Source: Anseranas semipalmata (Eukaryota > Chordata > Aves > Anseriformes > Anseranatidae). Taken from it: DNA of 64,000 nucleotides. The position numbers and the translations under genes are program-made. The notes below the pieces were generated by a model. It searched no databases and had not been told where the DNA came from. It saw nothing but the letters and a program-made list of their open reading frames with translations. The DNA lies in NCBI GenBank assembly GCA_013399115.1, contig VXAA01001467.1:779839-843838 (forward strand), in the 5' to 3' direction. Shown here one piece after another: positions 1 through 11,100 of the stretch (its first letter is position 1; each line of letters opens with the position of its first letter).

Positions 1-2564
1 TTTTTTTTTAAACAGTGTTTAAATCAATTTTGAAATGCAGGATAGAAGTGCCTAGAGGCCAACTTTGAGATTAGAAATTCATTTTGTTGATCTCTGGGCA
101 ATGCATAACAGCAACTACTGTACTGATAAACTTCACCTAGGTGTAAATGAGCTCAGCTTTGGAGAGGAAATTAGAAAGGCAGAGGTAATTGCTTAGGAAG
201 TAAATGTCAAAGCTAAATTTGGATTTGTACATAGTTCCAGGCTATTTATCTACTAGGCCATGCTTACTTTGTATACAAACTTCAACACAGCACATGCAAA
301 TGGTAAATATGGAAGTTTATGAATGCTTTATATTGCCTGTAAGGCTCTTTTAAAATATTGGAATGTTTCTTAAGTGCCTTTTTTTTTACTGGAGTACATA
401 TGATTTTTTTTTGACCACTCATTAAACAGATAAATTGACCAGGTTCACAGGACTCTTCCTCTCGTATGGTTCTTCTCAATTACTGCATATTTTATACCTT
501 TGGGACCTAAAGTAGGGCAGTAATCTGTTCATGCAACTGTCAAGGTGGTTTCCTGACTAAATATTGAATGTCCCATTTAGGAGAACCATGTAAGAGATTT
601 CTGTAAGTGTAGGTTTGCTGTAACAAAACCTGCTTTTATTATTCATAGGAGTAGCTAGGACCAAATGTGTTCTTATCAATGAAGCTACTATAAAGCCTTT
701 ACTTAGGAGATAAGTAGTATCTCATGCCCTGGACATTTCAATAGTAGGTAAAATATATGCCATTAATGTGTTACTGATCATGGAGTTTGATTAAGGGTAT
801 TAAAACCTGTGGCACTGGTCAGTTTGTTGCTTCATTAGCTGGGTTATTGTCGGATACGACAGTATTGTCCGTACCTGACTGAGCAGTGTCTATATGGCAG
901 TACAATGTGTGGTAAATGTGTTTTCAATGGCAGTGGGATGGAAACTTTGGGAATATTAAGCCCAAGTTCTAAACAGAAGTGATTAGAGTAGCCTCCACGG
1001 GTCCTTGCTCAGGGGTGGGGGAGGAGAGAAAAGCCCTTTGGACTGAAAGCGTTTGTATCTAAAAGATGACTCTTTCTCTGAAGTCTGGGAGAAACTTGTT
1101 AGTCTATTGCAGAAAAGGTGGAAATGGGTAGAGGAATTGTAAGGTGGATTAAAGACCCCCCTCTGTTCGAGTTTCTTGTCGAAACAGTTGAGTTGTAGGT
1201 AGGTTGGTAGTGAAAGTCTCTAGGAGTTAGTCTTGGGATCCATCTATTTATAGTGTTTTTATTAATTTGATAAGAATTTTACAAGTTTGAGGTCAAAATC
1301 AATAGAAACATGATGGAATTAAAGAGCACAAAGTTTAAAGTTTGTACTTGGCTGTCTGACTGGAGGGCCCATTGTTTGGAAATGGCTGTCAAATGAGCAG
1401 CATAGATTAATGAGTTGAATTCACCAAAAGATGAAGCCTTCAGGCTCATAACTCCTGGAATTTCAAGCTCATAACTCCTGGAATTTCCAGCAAGAGTAGC
1501 GATGCCGCTGTACTACACGTGCTGGCTACCCATTCCTGGGAGGAATGAATTTCTACTGGGGCAGCAAAGAGGTGCTATGATGGTATGGAAGTCTGAGACT
1601 ATTATGTGAAAGTAAGCTAAAGGGCCCTGGCTAGCTTAGCTCATAAGCTGGGAGAAGGATTTGGCAGTGCTAAGTATTCTACAGTGGTAAGTACCAGAGG
1701 AGGTGGAAAGGTTATTCGTGCATAAATTATAACACTGGCATAGTAACAGAAGAGTATTAATAGTCAATGAATTAATTTGGGCTGGAAATTAGGAAAAGAC
1801 TTCCAACATCAGAAGAAACTTTGTAGCAACCTTGTAGTACAAGAGGTAGCAAAAAGCCTTCCGTGTCTTTAGATGAAGGTGGATCAGATTCCTGATGGAG
1901 ACTGTGGTGTGGAAGGAGGAGAGTATGTGACTTGATGCAGGAAGGTGTCCGTTTTGGTTCTATATCCTGTTTCTCTATTGGTCTCAAGAAAGTCAGAAAT
2001 TTATTTTGCCTGTGTAGTTATAAATTAAAAATGACAGAACTATATTGACTTTTTTTTTTTTAATTGGGAATTAGAAATGTGGCTTTATAGCAACTGATTT
2101 TTCCTTGTCCATTTTAGCATAGCGTGTAAGGTAAGAGAAGTTGAAATTGGTGTATGAGAGAGAAGGAAGTGAGTTTGTTCAGGACACTTGAGTAATGGGA
2201 ACTACTTGCCTAGAAGGAACCTAGCATGCCCCACTTGCTTAGCTGGCTAAAATAACTGTAGGGAACAGCTGGGCAACTTAGCACTATCAGTTTCACGTAA
2301 CTTGTTTTTAGGATGCCCATCTGGGATGCACTCAGGGACTGGTATTTCTTTGGAAGACCTGTTTTGCAGTTAGGAGTTTATCAGCTGTGACTCTTAATTA
2401 AATAGATTGCATGGCATCTATTCTTAAGGGCATTGTGTTCATTCTCTGATGAGTGGGGATAGTCACACATCTTAAATTCATAAGGGGCAGAAGAAAATCA
2501 GCTTGTCTTGTAAACTGGCTACTGTAGTGTATAAAAGTGCTCTATTTCCAAATCTTTAGGGTAA
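1..2564 (+). other. Intron 1 of RAD23B, 3' portion, no gene
   Basis: AT-rich non-coding sequence. No exon, promoter-like GC island or recognisable full repeat is visible, and short open frames here lack any family signature. The only structure noted is a 23-bp tandem duplication at 1444-1489. The assignment to intron 1 rests on the RAD23B start-codon exon being absent from the window. Confidence 0.7.
1444..1489. repeat. 23-bp direct tandem duplication
   Basis: Two adjacent 23-base copies beginning gctcataactcctggaat (1444-1466 and 1467-1489) differ only near the end. A recent slippage-type duplication in intron 1. Confidence 0.85.
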
Positions 2565-3294
2565 GTTTACAGAGAGCACAGCTCCCAGAAGCAGCCAACA
2601 GATGCAGCAGTATGCGCTGCAGTCTTTGGCTCTGCTTTGGGGAAACTTCAGGAAACTTCAGTACCTTCTGGGCTGAAGGTCCAGGAGCACTGGGGAATGC
2701 CTGGCAGCCCTCTGAGGAGCTTGAGGGTGCCTGCTGCTGTTAGGCAAGGACAAAGATAAGGGAGACCAGTAGGGTGTGGGCCCAAGGAAGCTCTAGTGGC
2801 CTCTTATGAGCTCTAGGGGCTTCTAACAAGTGTGATTAGCCAGCCCTTGACCTAGGATGCCAGGGGCCTCTGCTGCAGCTGCCCTCTGATTAAGGAGTGT
2901 CGGGCACCCCTTCAGCCAGTGCTTAGGAGAAGCCATTATAGGAGCCTGGTCTAGGGCACAGCTCCCAGAGCACAGCCAGCAGATGCAGCAGTATGCATCA
3001 TAGGTGTCAAAAAAGGGAGCCCACAGTTGAACTCAGGTCCTTGGTGCAGTCTCAGATACGGTGATGACATGCTGCAGACCAGCAGGTGTTGGAGTAGCTG
3101 TCCCTGCTAGGCTGGAGGCTTCAATACAGGCAGAGTGTCTGATGGAAGATGCAGCCTTCCAGGTCCCTGGCTCTAGAGAGTACCTGGGGCCTCTCTCTGA
3201 GGCCAGGAGGGATAGACCCCTGCCCTGAAGGAGGTGTGCCATCTTAGAAGAGCTGTGCTATCAAGTGAAACACTTATGAGAACAGGTAAATAGG
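2565..3294 (+). mobile_element. CR1 5' UTR-like segment with two related units
   Basis: Two related units begin gcacagctcccaga at 2576 and 2956, exactly 380 bases apart, each running into a cagatgcagcagtatgc motif. They lie directly upstream of CR1 ORF1-like sequence on the same strand. Repeated 5'-UTR promoter units are known in full-length chicken CR1 elements, so I read this as the promoter end of the element that continues to about 5038. The left boundary is approximate. Confidence 0.5.
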
Positions 3295-4111
3295 TTGTGC
3301 AGTCTCAAAGAAAATAAATGGCAAATAGACAAGCAGTTACCTGCTACACATCGACCTGTAGAGGCTCTGACCCCAACTGTGGGTGGAAAGATGGCAGTGT
3401 CAATCCCCACCATTGAGGTGAGCCCAACTTCTGAAGAAGGGGAAGGGTGGAAAGTAGTTATTTCTAGGAACGAGAGGAAGGCACCTACGCCACCTGAGGG
3501 CCTGCAACTACATAATAGGTTCGCTGCCTTCAACGCTGAAGAGGAGCCAGACATGCCTACTAACAATGAATCTAGTCTACCTCAACCATACAGGGCGGCC
3601 TGGAAGAAATGGCAAGTCACTGTAATGGGTGATTCCCTGCTGCTGGGGACAGGCACCCATCTGTCAACCTGATTTATTGACTGGGGGGCTTGCCACCTCC
3701 CAGAGGTGCAGATCTGGGATGTTGTGGAAGCCCTGCTGAGGCTGGTCCAGCCCTTAAACTAATACCCTTACATTTGCTCCTCATGGGTGCAAATGATACT
3801 GCAGGGGGAACATGGACAGTATCAAAAGGGGCTACAGAGCTCTGGGGGCAGTAGCCAAGGGCATGGGGGCTCAGGTGGTATTCTCAGTCCTACTGATGAG
3901 GGGAAAGGATGTGAGAAGGAGGGCACTGATAGGAAAGGTCAACAACTGGCTGTGGAACTGGTGTTGGTGGCAGGGTTTTGGGTTCTATGACCAGGGTATC
4001 CTGTTTGAGGATCAGCGCCTGCTCGGGAGAGATGGGATGCACCTCTCTAAGCAGGGCAAAGATGTTTTTGCCAATAGGATGGCTGACCTCATTAGGAGGG
4101 CTTTAAACTAG
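3295..4111 (+). pseudogene. CR1 ORF1 remnant with SGNH-esterase motifs (broken)
   Basis: An open frame at 3295-3672 ends shortly after VTVMGDSLLLGTG, which carries the GDS block of SGNH hydrolases. After the stop, another frame (3812-4111) carries LLGRDGMHLSKQGKDVFANR, which resembles the DGxHL block holding the catalytic Asp and His in this fold. The two are in different frames, so the ORF is interrupted. CR1 ORF1 proteins are known to carry an esterase domain. Decayed, not expected to be functional. Confidence 0.7.
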
Positions 4112-4364
4112 GAAGGAGGGGGGAAAGAGAAGGTAACCAAGAGGCATACGAAGGAGTGATGCACAGGGCTGCTGAAAAAGGGACATGGGGTTGATGTGAT
4201 AGGGAGGGATCACAAAATCAATAAAATAGGTCTTAAACAGGATCACCTCCAACACTTGCAGGTTAGCAAGGAAATGCCCGCAAGGCAGCACTACGGAAAA
4301 ACGCCCCCAAACACTTTCTAGGAACACAACATGCTGGGGTGCCCTCTTAAGTGCATGTACAGTA

Positions 4365-4935
4365 ACACACACAGTATGGGGAATAAACAAGATGAATTAG
4401 AGATGCGTGTACGCTTGCAGGGCTATGATCTTATTGGCATCATGGAGACGTGGTGGGATGGCTCCCATGACTGAAGCATTGTAATGGAAGGGTATATGCT
4501 CTTTAGGAAGGACAGGCTGGGGAGATGAGGAGAGGATGGTGCCCTCTATGTCAATGACCAGCTGGATTGCATGGAGCCACACCTGGGGATGGATGAGGAG
4601 CTGACCAACAGTTTATGGGTTAGGATTAAAGGGAAGACAGGGCTAAGTGACATTATAGTGGGGGTCTGCTACAGGCCACCTCACCGGAAAGAATGGGAGA
4701 GGGTGGATGAGACCCTCTACAGACAGGTAGGAGCAGCCTCACGTTCACTAGCCCTCATGGGGGACTTCAGCTACCCCGATATCTGTTGGAGGGACAACAC
4801 AGCAGGCCATAGGCAATCCAGGACGTTCCTGGAATATGTTGATGATAACTTCCTGCCCCAAGTGATAAAGGAGCCAATGAGGAGAGGTGCTGTGCTGGAG
4901 CTCATTCTCACCAACGAGGAGGAGCTCGTGGGAGA
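4365..4935 (+). pseudogene. CR1 ORF2 endonuclease domain remnant
   Basis: Reads SMGNKQDELEMRVRLQGYDL and then GIMETWWDGSHD before an in-frame stop. Further on come GVCYRPPHRKEWE and LALMGDFSYPDICW, followed by EYVDDNFLPQV and LILTNEEELVGD. These are the E-T-WW, CYRPP and GDFN-type blocks of the APE-like endonuclease of CR1 LINEs, in order. The reverse transcriptase that should follow is missing: sequence jumps within a few codons to the CR1 3' tail. Confidence 0.8.
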
Positions 4936-5038
4936 TCTTGAAAAGCCATCCAGACATGGTCCTGTGCAACCTGCTCTAGGTGTCCCTGCTTGAGCAGGGG
5001 GGTTGGACTAGATGACCTCCAGATGGAAAGGGAGGTAC
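4936..5038 (+). mobile_element. CR1 3' tail joined to the endonuclease by an internal deletion
   Basis: From about 4936 the sequence reads as the extreme C-terminus and 3' UTR of CR1 (LEKPSRHGPVQPAL, then ggttggactagatgacctcc). About two kilobases of ORF2 including the whole reverse transcriptase are absent. The shared bases ggagat at the junction suggest a microhomology-mediated deletion. Confidence 0.65.
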
Positions 5039-5337
5039 CACTCTCTTCTCCCTGGCAACATATGATGTAATGCACAGAAATGGCACAAAGCTGTGCCAGG
5101 GAAGATTCAGATTGGACATCAGGAAAAATTTCTTTACTGTGGTTAAACACCGGAAGAGGCTTCCTAGAGAAGTGGTTGATGCCCCAAGCCTGTCATTTTT
5201 CAAGAGGCATTTGGATAATGCCGTGAATAACATGTTTTAACTTTTCGTTAGTCCTGAAGTGGTCAGGCAGTTGGACTTGATCTTTGTAGATGCCTTCCAA
5301 CTGAACTATTCTATTCTATTAACCATTCTGTGATTCA
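5039..5337 (+). mobile_element. CR1 3'-end fragment (plus strand) with ATTCT-type tail
   Basis: Recognised by agattcagattggacatcagg, the frame coding RLDIRKNFFT-like residues, the later ttggacttgatctttgtag and the terminal attctattctatt microsatellite followed by ccattctgtgattca. These are hallmarks of a CR1 3' terminus. It starts abruptly after the preceding CR1 tail, so it is a second 5'-truncated insertion or a rearranged piece. Confidence 0.75.
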
Positions 5338-6421
5338 ACAGGCTCATGTCTCTCTTGCGCTGGTGCCCCCAAGACTAGATGCAGTACTCCAACTGCGGTC
5401 CCATGAGAGCGGAGCACAGGGGGAGAATCACCTCCCTCAACCTACTGGCCACAATTCTTTTTACACAGCCACGGATACCATTGGCTTTTGGGACTGCAAG
5501 CACACAGTGTCAGCTCAAATCCAACATTTCATCCACCGCTATCCTCAAGTCCTGCTCTGCAAGGCTGCTCTCAGTCAAATCATCACCCAGGCTGTACTGA
5601 TACTGGTGACTGCCCTGGCCCAGGTGCAGGACCTTGCACTTGGCCTTGTTGAACTTGATGAGGTTCACATGGGCCCACTTCTCAAGGTGCCTCTGGATGG
5701 CATCCCTTCCCTCTAGCATATCAACTGCACTGCTCAGCTTGGTGTCATCCGCAAACTTGCTGAGCGGGCACTCAATCGCACGGTCTATGTCCTTAATAAA
5801 GATGTAAAATAGTACTGGTCCTAGGATGGACCCTCGAGGGACACCGCTTGGTACTGGTTTCCACTTGAGCTCAGTTGAGCCAGTGGCTGCAACTCTTTGG
5901 GCATGGCCATCCAGCCAATTCCTTATCCACTTAACAGTCCATCCATCCAATCCATCTCTCCAATTTAGCAGCAGGAACATAGTGGGGGACCATATCAAAG
6001 GCCTGACGGAAGTCAAGGGAGATGACATCAGCAGCTCTTCCCTTGTCCACTGATGCAGTCACTCCATTGTAGAAGGCCACCAGACTAGTCAGGCACAATT
6101 TGTTCTTGATGAAGCCATGCTGGCTGTCTCTAATCACCTCCCTATCTTCCATATGTCTAGACACAGCTTCCAGGGGGATCTGCTCCATGATCTTACCAGG
6201 CACTGAGATGAGCCTCTCTGGCTGGTAGTTCCCCTGGTCCTCCTCATTACCCTTTTTAAAAATGGGTGTGATGCTTCCCTTTCCTCCAGTCACTGGGGAC
6301 TTCACCTGGCCATCAGGACTTTTCAAATATTTTGGAGAGTGGCTTAGCAACTTCACCTGCTCCTCCATTGTTCCAACTATTCAAATGAACTAAGGTACAA
6401 ATGTTCCTGAAACCTAGAAAT
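5338..6421 (-). mobile_element. CR1 reverse-transcriptase fragment, minus strand (arm A of the long inverted repeat)
   Basis: On the minus strand two overlapping frames (6368-5931 and 6028-5510) give CR1 reverse transcriptase: [47 protein letters not shown], the catalytic-site variant FADDTKL, and NKAKCKVLHLGQG. A frameshift separates the two frames, so the protein is broken. The CR1 3' end is missing: the block stops against a plus-strand CR1 tail at 5337. 5378-6421 is 99.5% identical to the reverse complement of 41652-42695. The last 60 bases or so toward 6421 do not look like CR1 to me. Confidence 0.85.
5378..6421 (-). repeat. Long inverted repeat, arm A (partner 41652-42695)
   Basis: Position x pairs with 48073 minus x along the whole arm, so there are no gaps. 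I compared all 1,044 positions and found 5 mismatches (6312, 6175, 5704, 5492, 5489), that is 99.5% identity. Similarity falls to roughly 78% from 5377 downward and is lost from 6422 upward. Confidence 0.95.
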
Positions 6422-7068
6422 TTACTCTTGTAGTTCTAGCTGGAGTGACTGAAGACTTGGCACCCACTAAGGAGAAGACACCCGTGCTCTTAGTGCAGCC
6501 AGTAGAAAAGAATACATAAGAGTACTCCCTAAACCGCCTGCGTGATGTCAGACACGGTAGTCTGAGCCAGCTTCATTTAGACTTGAAATGTAAATGTTCC
6601 TTTTTCAAGCAAAAAAGAGAAGCTTCTCACTACTGTTGAAAAGGTCAGCATCACCATCCAGATAGAGGCATGGTGAGATGCTGAAAAGAGCAATATCCCA
6701 AACTTTGCCTCTAGCAGATTAGGTCTCTGAGTCTCTAGAAGATTTCCTATACTCCAGCATCACCATCAGTTCAGGGTTATTAAGTGAAAAGTAATTTCTG
6801 GAAAGCAAAGACAGCAAGCTGATCTGCAAATTTTGGCAAACCAGTTTAAAAATATAGAGTAAACACATCTGCATCCGTAACACGTCATTTTTGTCGCAAA
6901 ACACAGATCCATAAAGCAAACCTCCAGGTTACCTAGCTTAACTCCACCTAATCCGAGTTCAAAATATATTTCAGTCCTCAGAGAATCCTGTTTTTCTTCT
7001 GCTTCTTAAATTCTGCTGCAGAAAAAAGAGAATCCATATTCTATGACAACATCTTTAAGAATGAGCAT
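6422..7068 (+). other. Intron 1 spacer between CR1 fragments
   Basis: About 650 bases of AT-rich single-copy-looking sequence. Nothing coding or repetitive could be recognised. Confidence 0.5.
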
Positions 7069-7700
7069 TGATTCACAGAATGCTTAAGGTTGGAAGGGAG
7101 CTCTGGAGGTTATCTGATCCAACCACCCTGCTCATGCAAGGCCACCTAGAGCAGGTTGCCCAGGACCATGTCCAGATGGCTTTTCAAGATCTCCAAGGAG
7201 GGAGACTCCACAGTCTCTCTGGACAACCTGTGCCAGTGCTCCCACACAGTAAAGAAATGTTTCCTGGTGTTCAGACAAAACCTCCTGTGTTCTGGTTTGT
7301 GCCCCTTGCATCTTGTCCTGGCACTGGGCACCACTGAGGAGAGCCTGGCTCCGTCTTCCTTGCACCCTCCCTTCAGGTATTTATACAGATTGATACAATC
7401 CCCCTTGAGCCTCCTCTTCTCCAGGCTGAACAGTCCCAGCTCTCTCAGCCTCTCCTCACAGGTGAGGTGCTCCAGTCCCCTGGTCATCTTGGTGGCCCTG
7501 TGTTGGACGCTTTCCAGTACGTCCATGTCTCTCTTGTACTTGCAGGCCCAGAATTAGACACAGTACTCCAGGTGTGGCCTCACCAGTGCTGAGTAGAGGG
7601 GAAGGATCACCTCTCTTTATCTGCTGGCCATACTTTGCCTAATGCAGCCAAGAATACCATTGGCCGCCTTAGCAGCAAGGGCACATTGCTGACTCATGCT
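7069..7700 (-). mobile_element. CR1 3' portion, minus strand
   Basis: The minus-strand frame 7526-7146 reads MDVLESVQHRATKMTRGLEH, then [20 protein letters not shown] and SLEILKSHLDMVLGNLL, the typical C-terminus of CR1 ORF2. The 3' UTR lies at 7069-7145 (ggttggaagggagctctgg reads into the tail). 7530-7700 covers the end of the reverse transcriptase region on the same strand. 5'-truncated; it abuts a plus-strand CR1 at about 7705. Confidence 0.85.
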
Positions 7701-7704
7701 TATG

Positions 7705-8172
7705 TGGGTCCACAACAGAGCCGTGAAGATGATCAGAGGGCTGGAGCACCTCTCCTGTGAAGACAGGCTGAGAGGGTAGGGTTGGGTTTCTTCAGCCTGG
7801 AGAAGAGAAGGCTCCAGGGAGACTTTACTGCAGCCTTTCAATACTTAAAGGGGGCTTCTAAGAAAGACAGAGAAAGACTTTTTACCGAGGCCTGTAGCAA
7901 CAGGACAAGGGGCAATCGTTCCAAACTGAAAGAGGGTAGATTTAGATTGGACATAAAGAAGAAACTTTTCACTATGAGGGTGGTGAGACACTGGAACAGG
8001 ACACTGGGCAACAGCCCAGAGAAGCTGTGGATGCCCCATCATTAGAAGTGTTCAAAGTCAGGTTGGGTGGGGCTTTGGGCAGCCTGATCTAGTGGAAGAT
8101 ATTCTTGCCTGTGAATCATCAACTAGATGATCATTAAAGGTCCCTTCCAACCCAAATCACTCTATGATTCAA
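7705..8172 (+). mobile_element. CR1 3' portion, plus strand
   Basis: The plus frame 7782-8045 encodes [39 protein letters not shown] and [13 protein letters not shown], the CR1 ORF2 C-terminus. The 3' UTR ends ttccaacccaaatcactctatgattc at 8172. It is clearly similar (high-80s percent by eye) to 42750-43190, so both belong to the same CR1 subfamily. Together with 7069-7700 it makes a head-to-head, outward-facing pair of CR1 tails. Confidence 0.88.
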
Positions 8173-11100
8173 GCTAGTAGTTAGGAGTTCGCTTAAGTAG
8201 GAGTCAATTTAAATTTTCCATTGAATAGATTTGACCACTTAAGTGAATTCATCTGAGATATGACAGAGATTCCCTTGTATAAGTTACTCTTCTGTATAAA
8301 ACAGTTAAACACATGTTTGGAAATGTATTGTCTGGAAGTTATTTGTGTGTTTGTTATATGTCCAATTTTATAGGAACAACCTGCACTACGTTACAGAATT
8401 TCTTAATCTATAATTTGGAGCTCATGATATGTTAAGTTAACTGTGAATCACCATAACACATTAGATATCTTTGAATGGCAAAAGTTTTGCTTTAGACTAG
8501 AATGAATGTCCCGTTATATGAGAGGCTTAAATTAATGTTCTTTGCCTTTGCAAATGGCAGTGTCTATGCATATAGTTAGTTAGCAAATTACTGTAAATTA
8601 GTTGAGCTATATTAAGCTTAAGTTTGTTTTAGATCTGTGTAAACTGTTTGTCAGCTGGAGAAATGTCAGAGGTCCAAAGTAATTCGTGCTTGAACTTAGT
8701 ACATGATGTGTTCTTAAAATGATTGACATATACAGCAAGTACAGAGAATACAGGAGACCTGTATTGGAAACAGTAACAGCCTTCTCTCTTCAGGATTTCT
8801 CTTTTTTTTTTTTTTCAAATTCCTGTAAGAAGCCAGTCATGGTCACTGTATTGGCAGGTTCTAGCCAAAGAATGCATCTGCTTTTTGGGGAGCAAATATG
8901 CTGTTTGTCCTACACAGTGTACCACAGTGATTCTGTGACACCTGGCTGTGGAGGACCTGTAGGGATGTGTAGGGCCAAGCCTGCACACTGGAGTTACCAT
9001 GCTCGAAGCTCACGCAGGTGGCATCACCATACTCAGCACTCTGCTGCTTCTGACCACTTACAGCCCCACTCCTGTCAGCCAGCAAAGGGGAAGCAGAGGT
9101 AACTGCTTTCATGTAATTTTGTATTGTTAGTTGTATGAATAATCACTATTTCACAAAGGCAATAAATACCCAAACTCCTTCACAAGGTGTAATTACTATG
9201 TGTTAATGTGTATGGTTTGTCCTGATCTAAACCATGACACTAATAAATAATAATAACAACAACAATAATAATAACAATAATAATAATAATAAAACTTTCA
9301 GAAGTGGGTTGCAAAGTGGGTTTTTGAACTATGGAAAAGGGATTCTACAGCTGAAGTCCTGTCTCATGAATGCCCATGAGGCCGAGGTTGCCAGTGTCTG
9401 CTGAGTTGGTTTGTCTGTGTGTGATCTTGTGGAACCTGGGGGTTCGTGCTCAGGGTAGAAGCCTAGCAGGAACTGCATGCAGTATGCCCACTGGAGGCTG
9501 TGGGTTAATAGTGTGAATAGAATAAAATTAACTTGTAGGTGAGTTAGCATTAACTCCTACTCTGTGTAGGCCAGCAGAAGCTGTATGTAGTAGAAGCTGA
9601 TTTCAGTGTTACTAGAGGGGACTGGAAGGCTCACAATGTTGTAATTGGACTTGCCCTTGCATCTTGAGCATTGACTTTTTTTGAGGAACAGGTATTTTAA
9701 TGATCTGCGAGGACATTGATAAGTATTTAGCATTGCCACTGTGAAAATTGGTGATGACAACCCTTTGATACTTGCCTGACCTCCCAGAAGTGGAGTTACT
9801 ACGGGAACTACAGACAGGAGTAGAACTACAGGCATCACTCTGAATAGTGCTGGTTGCAGCTCAAATGAAGCGGTGATGACAATACTGCACCAACAGAGAT
9901 CCTCTTGGTCCCGAACACAGTCATGTCAAAGAACTGGAAAGTCAATGGGTTGTTGCCTGAACTCATTCACCCTTCAACAACCCCATCTAGCTTTTGTGAA
10001 AGCCCAGTGGTTTTTGAAGATTAACAGTAGGTTAAACTGAGGTTTGAACATGACATAACACCACCCTTGATTACAGCCATACCAGATGTGCTATAACTAT
10101 GGTATAAACATGAAGCAAAGAGTATTGCTTGTCACTCAGTCATCATCACAGCTAACACATTTTTCTTAATTTTGTTGTCCCTGTAGTGTAAATTTCAGTT
10201 TCTCTATACCTGGGAGGCACGCAGTACACCTCGAGCCACCTGCCAGAGGAATGGAAGCCTAGCCCTGTCAGTTGTCACGGACTTGCACAAAAGGCTTTGG
10301 GAGAGGGCAGTGCCCCAGGTCACTTGCAGTATGTCAGTGACATCATTGCACACGAGGTGGACAACAAAGGCAAAAGGATTGTTGTAGTTTTACTGTTAAT
10401 ATTTTACTACAGTAAATAACTCTTCGAATGGGTCACTATTGTGTAGTAATTAACACATGCATTTAGTCTGTCCCAACCTAAACTTCAACATTCAGCTGTT
10501 AAGGCATTTCTATTTGAGAGAACAGATTTTGGTTTTGTTTCTTGTAGAAAAAAATAGTATGCTGGAATAGAACTCAAACACTAAAACATAAGGAAGATAA
10601 AAGCCAGGAGACATCTGAAAACATTAGCTTGACTGATTGCAGAGGACTTGAAACAAGCCTTAATTTCCTCTGTCAAAATAGATTGTACTTGCTGATCATA
10701 TTACATTATTTGTTATATATCTGTAGCAAACAGTAACTGAGTGAAAGGACAAGCTTTTAGATGTCATCTTTGAGTCATTACTACAAGTACATAAATACAT
10801 GAATAGGTAAGCAGTATGTTAAAAGGTAGGCATTTAAAACATGACATGTTTTCAACATGATTTGGGAGTTAGTTTTCCCTGGTGGAAGCAGAAAACTTAT
10901 CTGGCTTTGCCTAACTATCTAACACTTTAAAATTCAGAAAAAATGCTTGATTGCTTATCCATGGCCTAATCAGATTGTTGTGTTGTAAGGTGAGTGACTG
11001 TCGGCTTTAAACAATAGTTGAGGATGAATTCACAACTTATATTTTTAGTTTTCAGGGAAATGACCTTCTTAAGCCATTACATGGATGTAAATCCAGAGAT

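Noticed and set aside
3295..4993. Possible host genes for a hydrolase and an endonuclease
   Set aside because: The motifs, their order and the adjacent 3' tail identify decayed CR1 ORF1 and ORF2.
10200..10380. GC-richer patch in intron 1 as a possible exon or old DNA transposon
   Set aside because: No open frame with splice sites in phase and no terminal inverted repeat found by eye.
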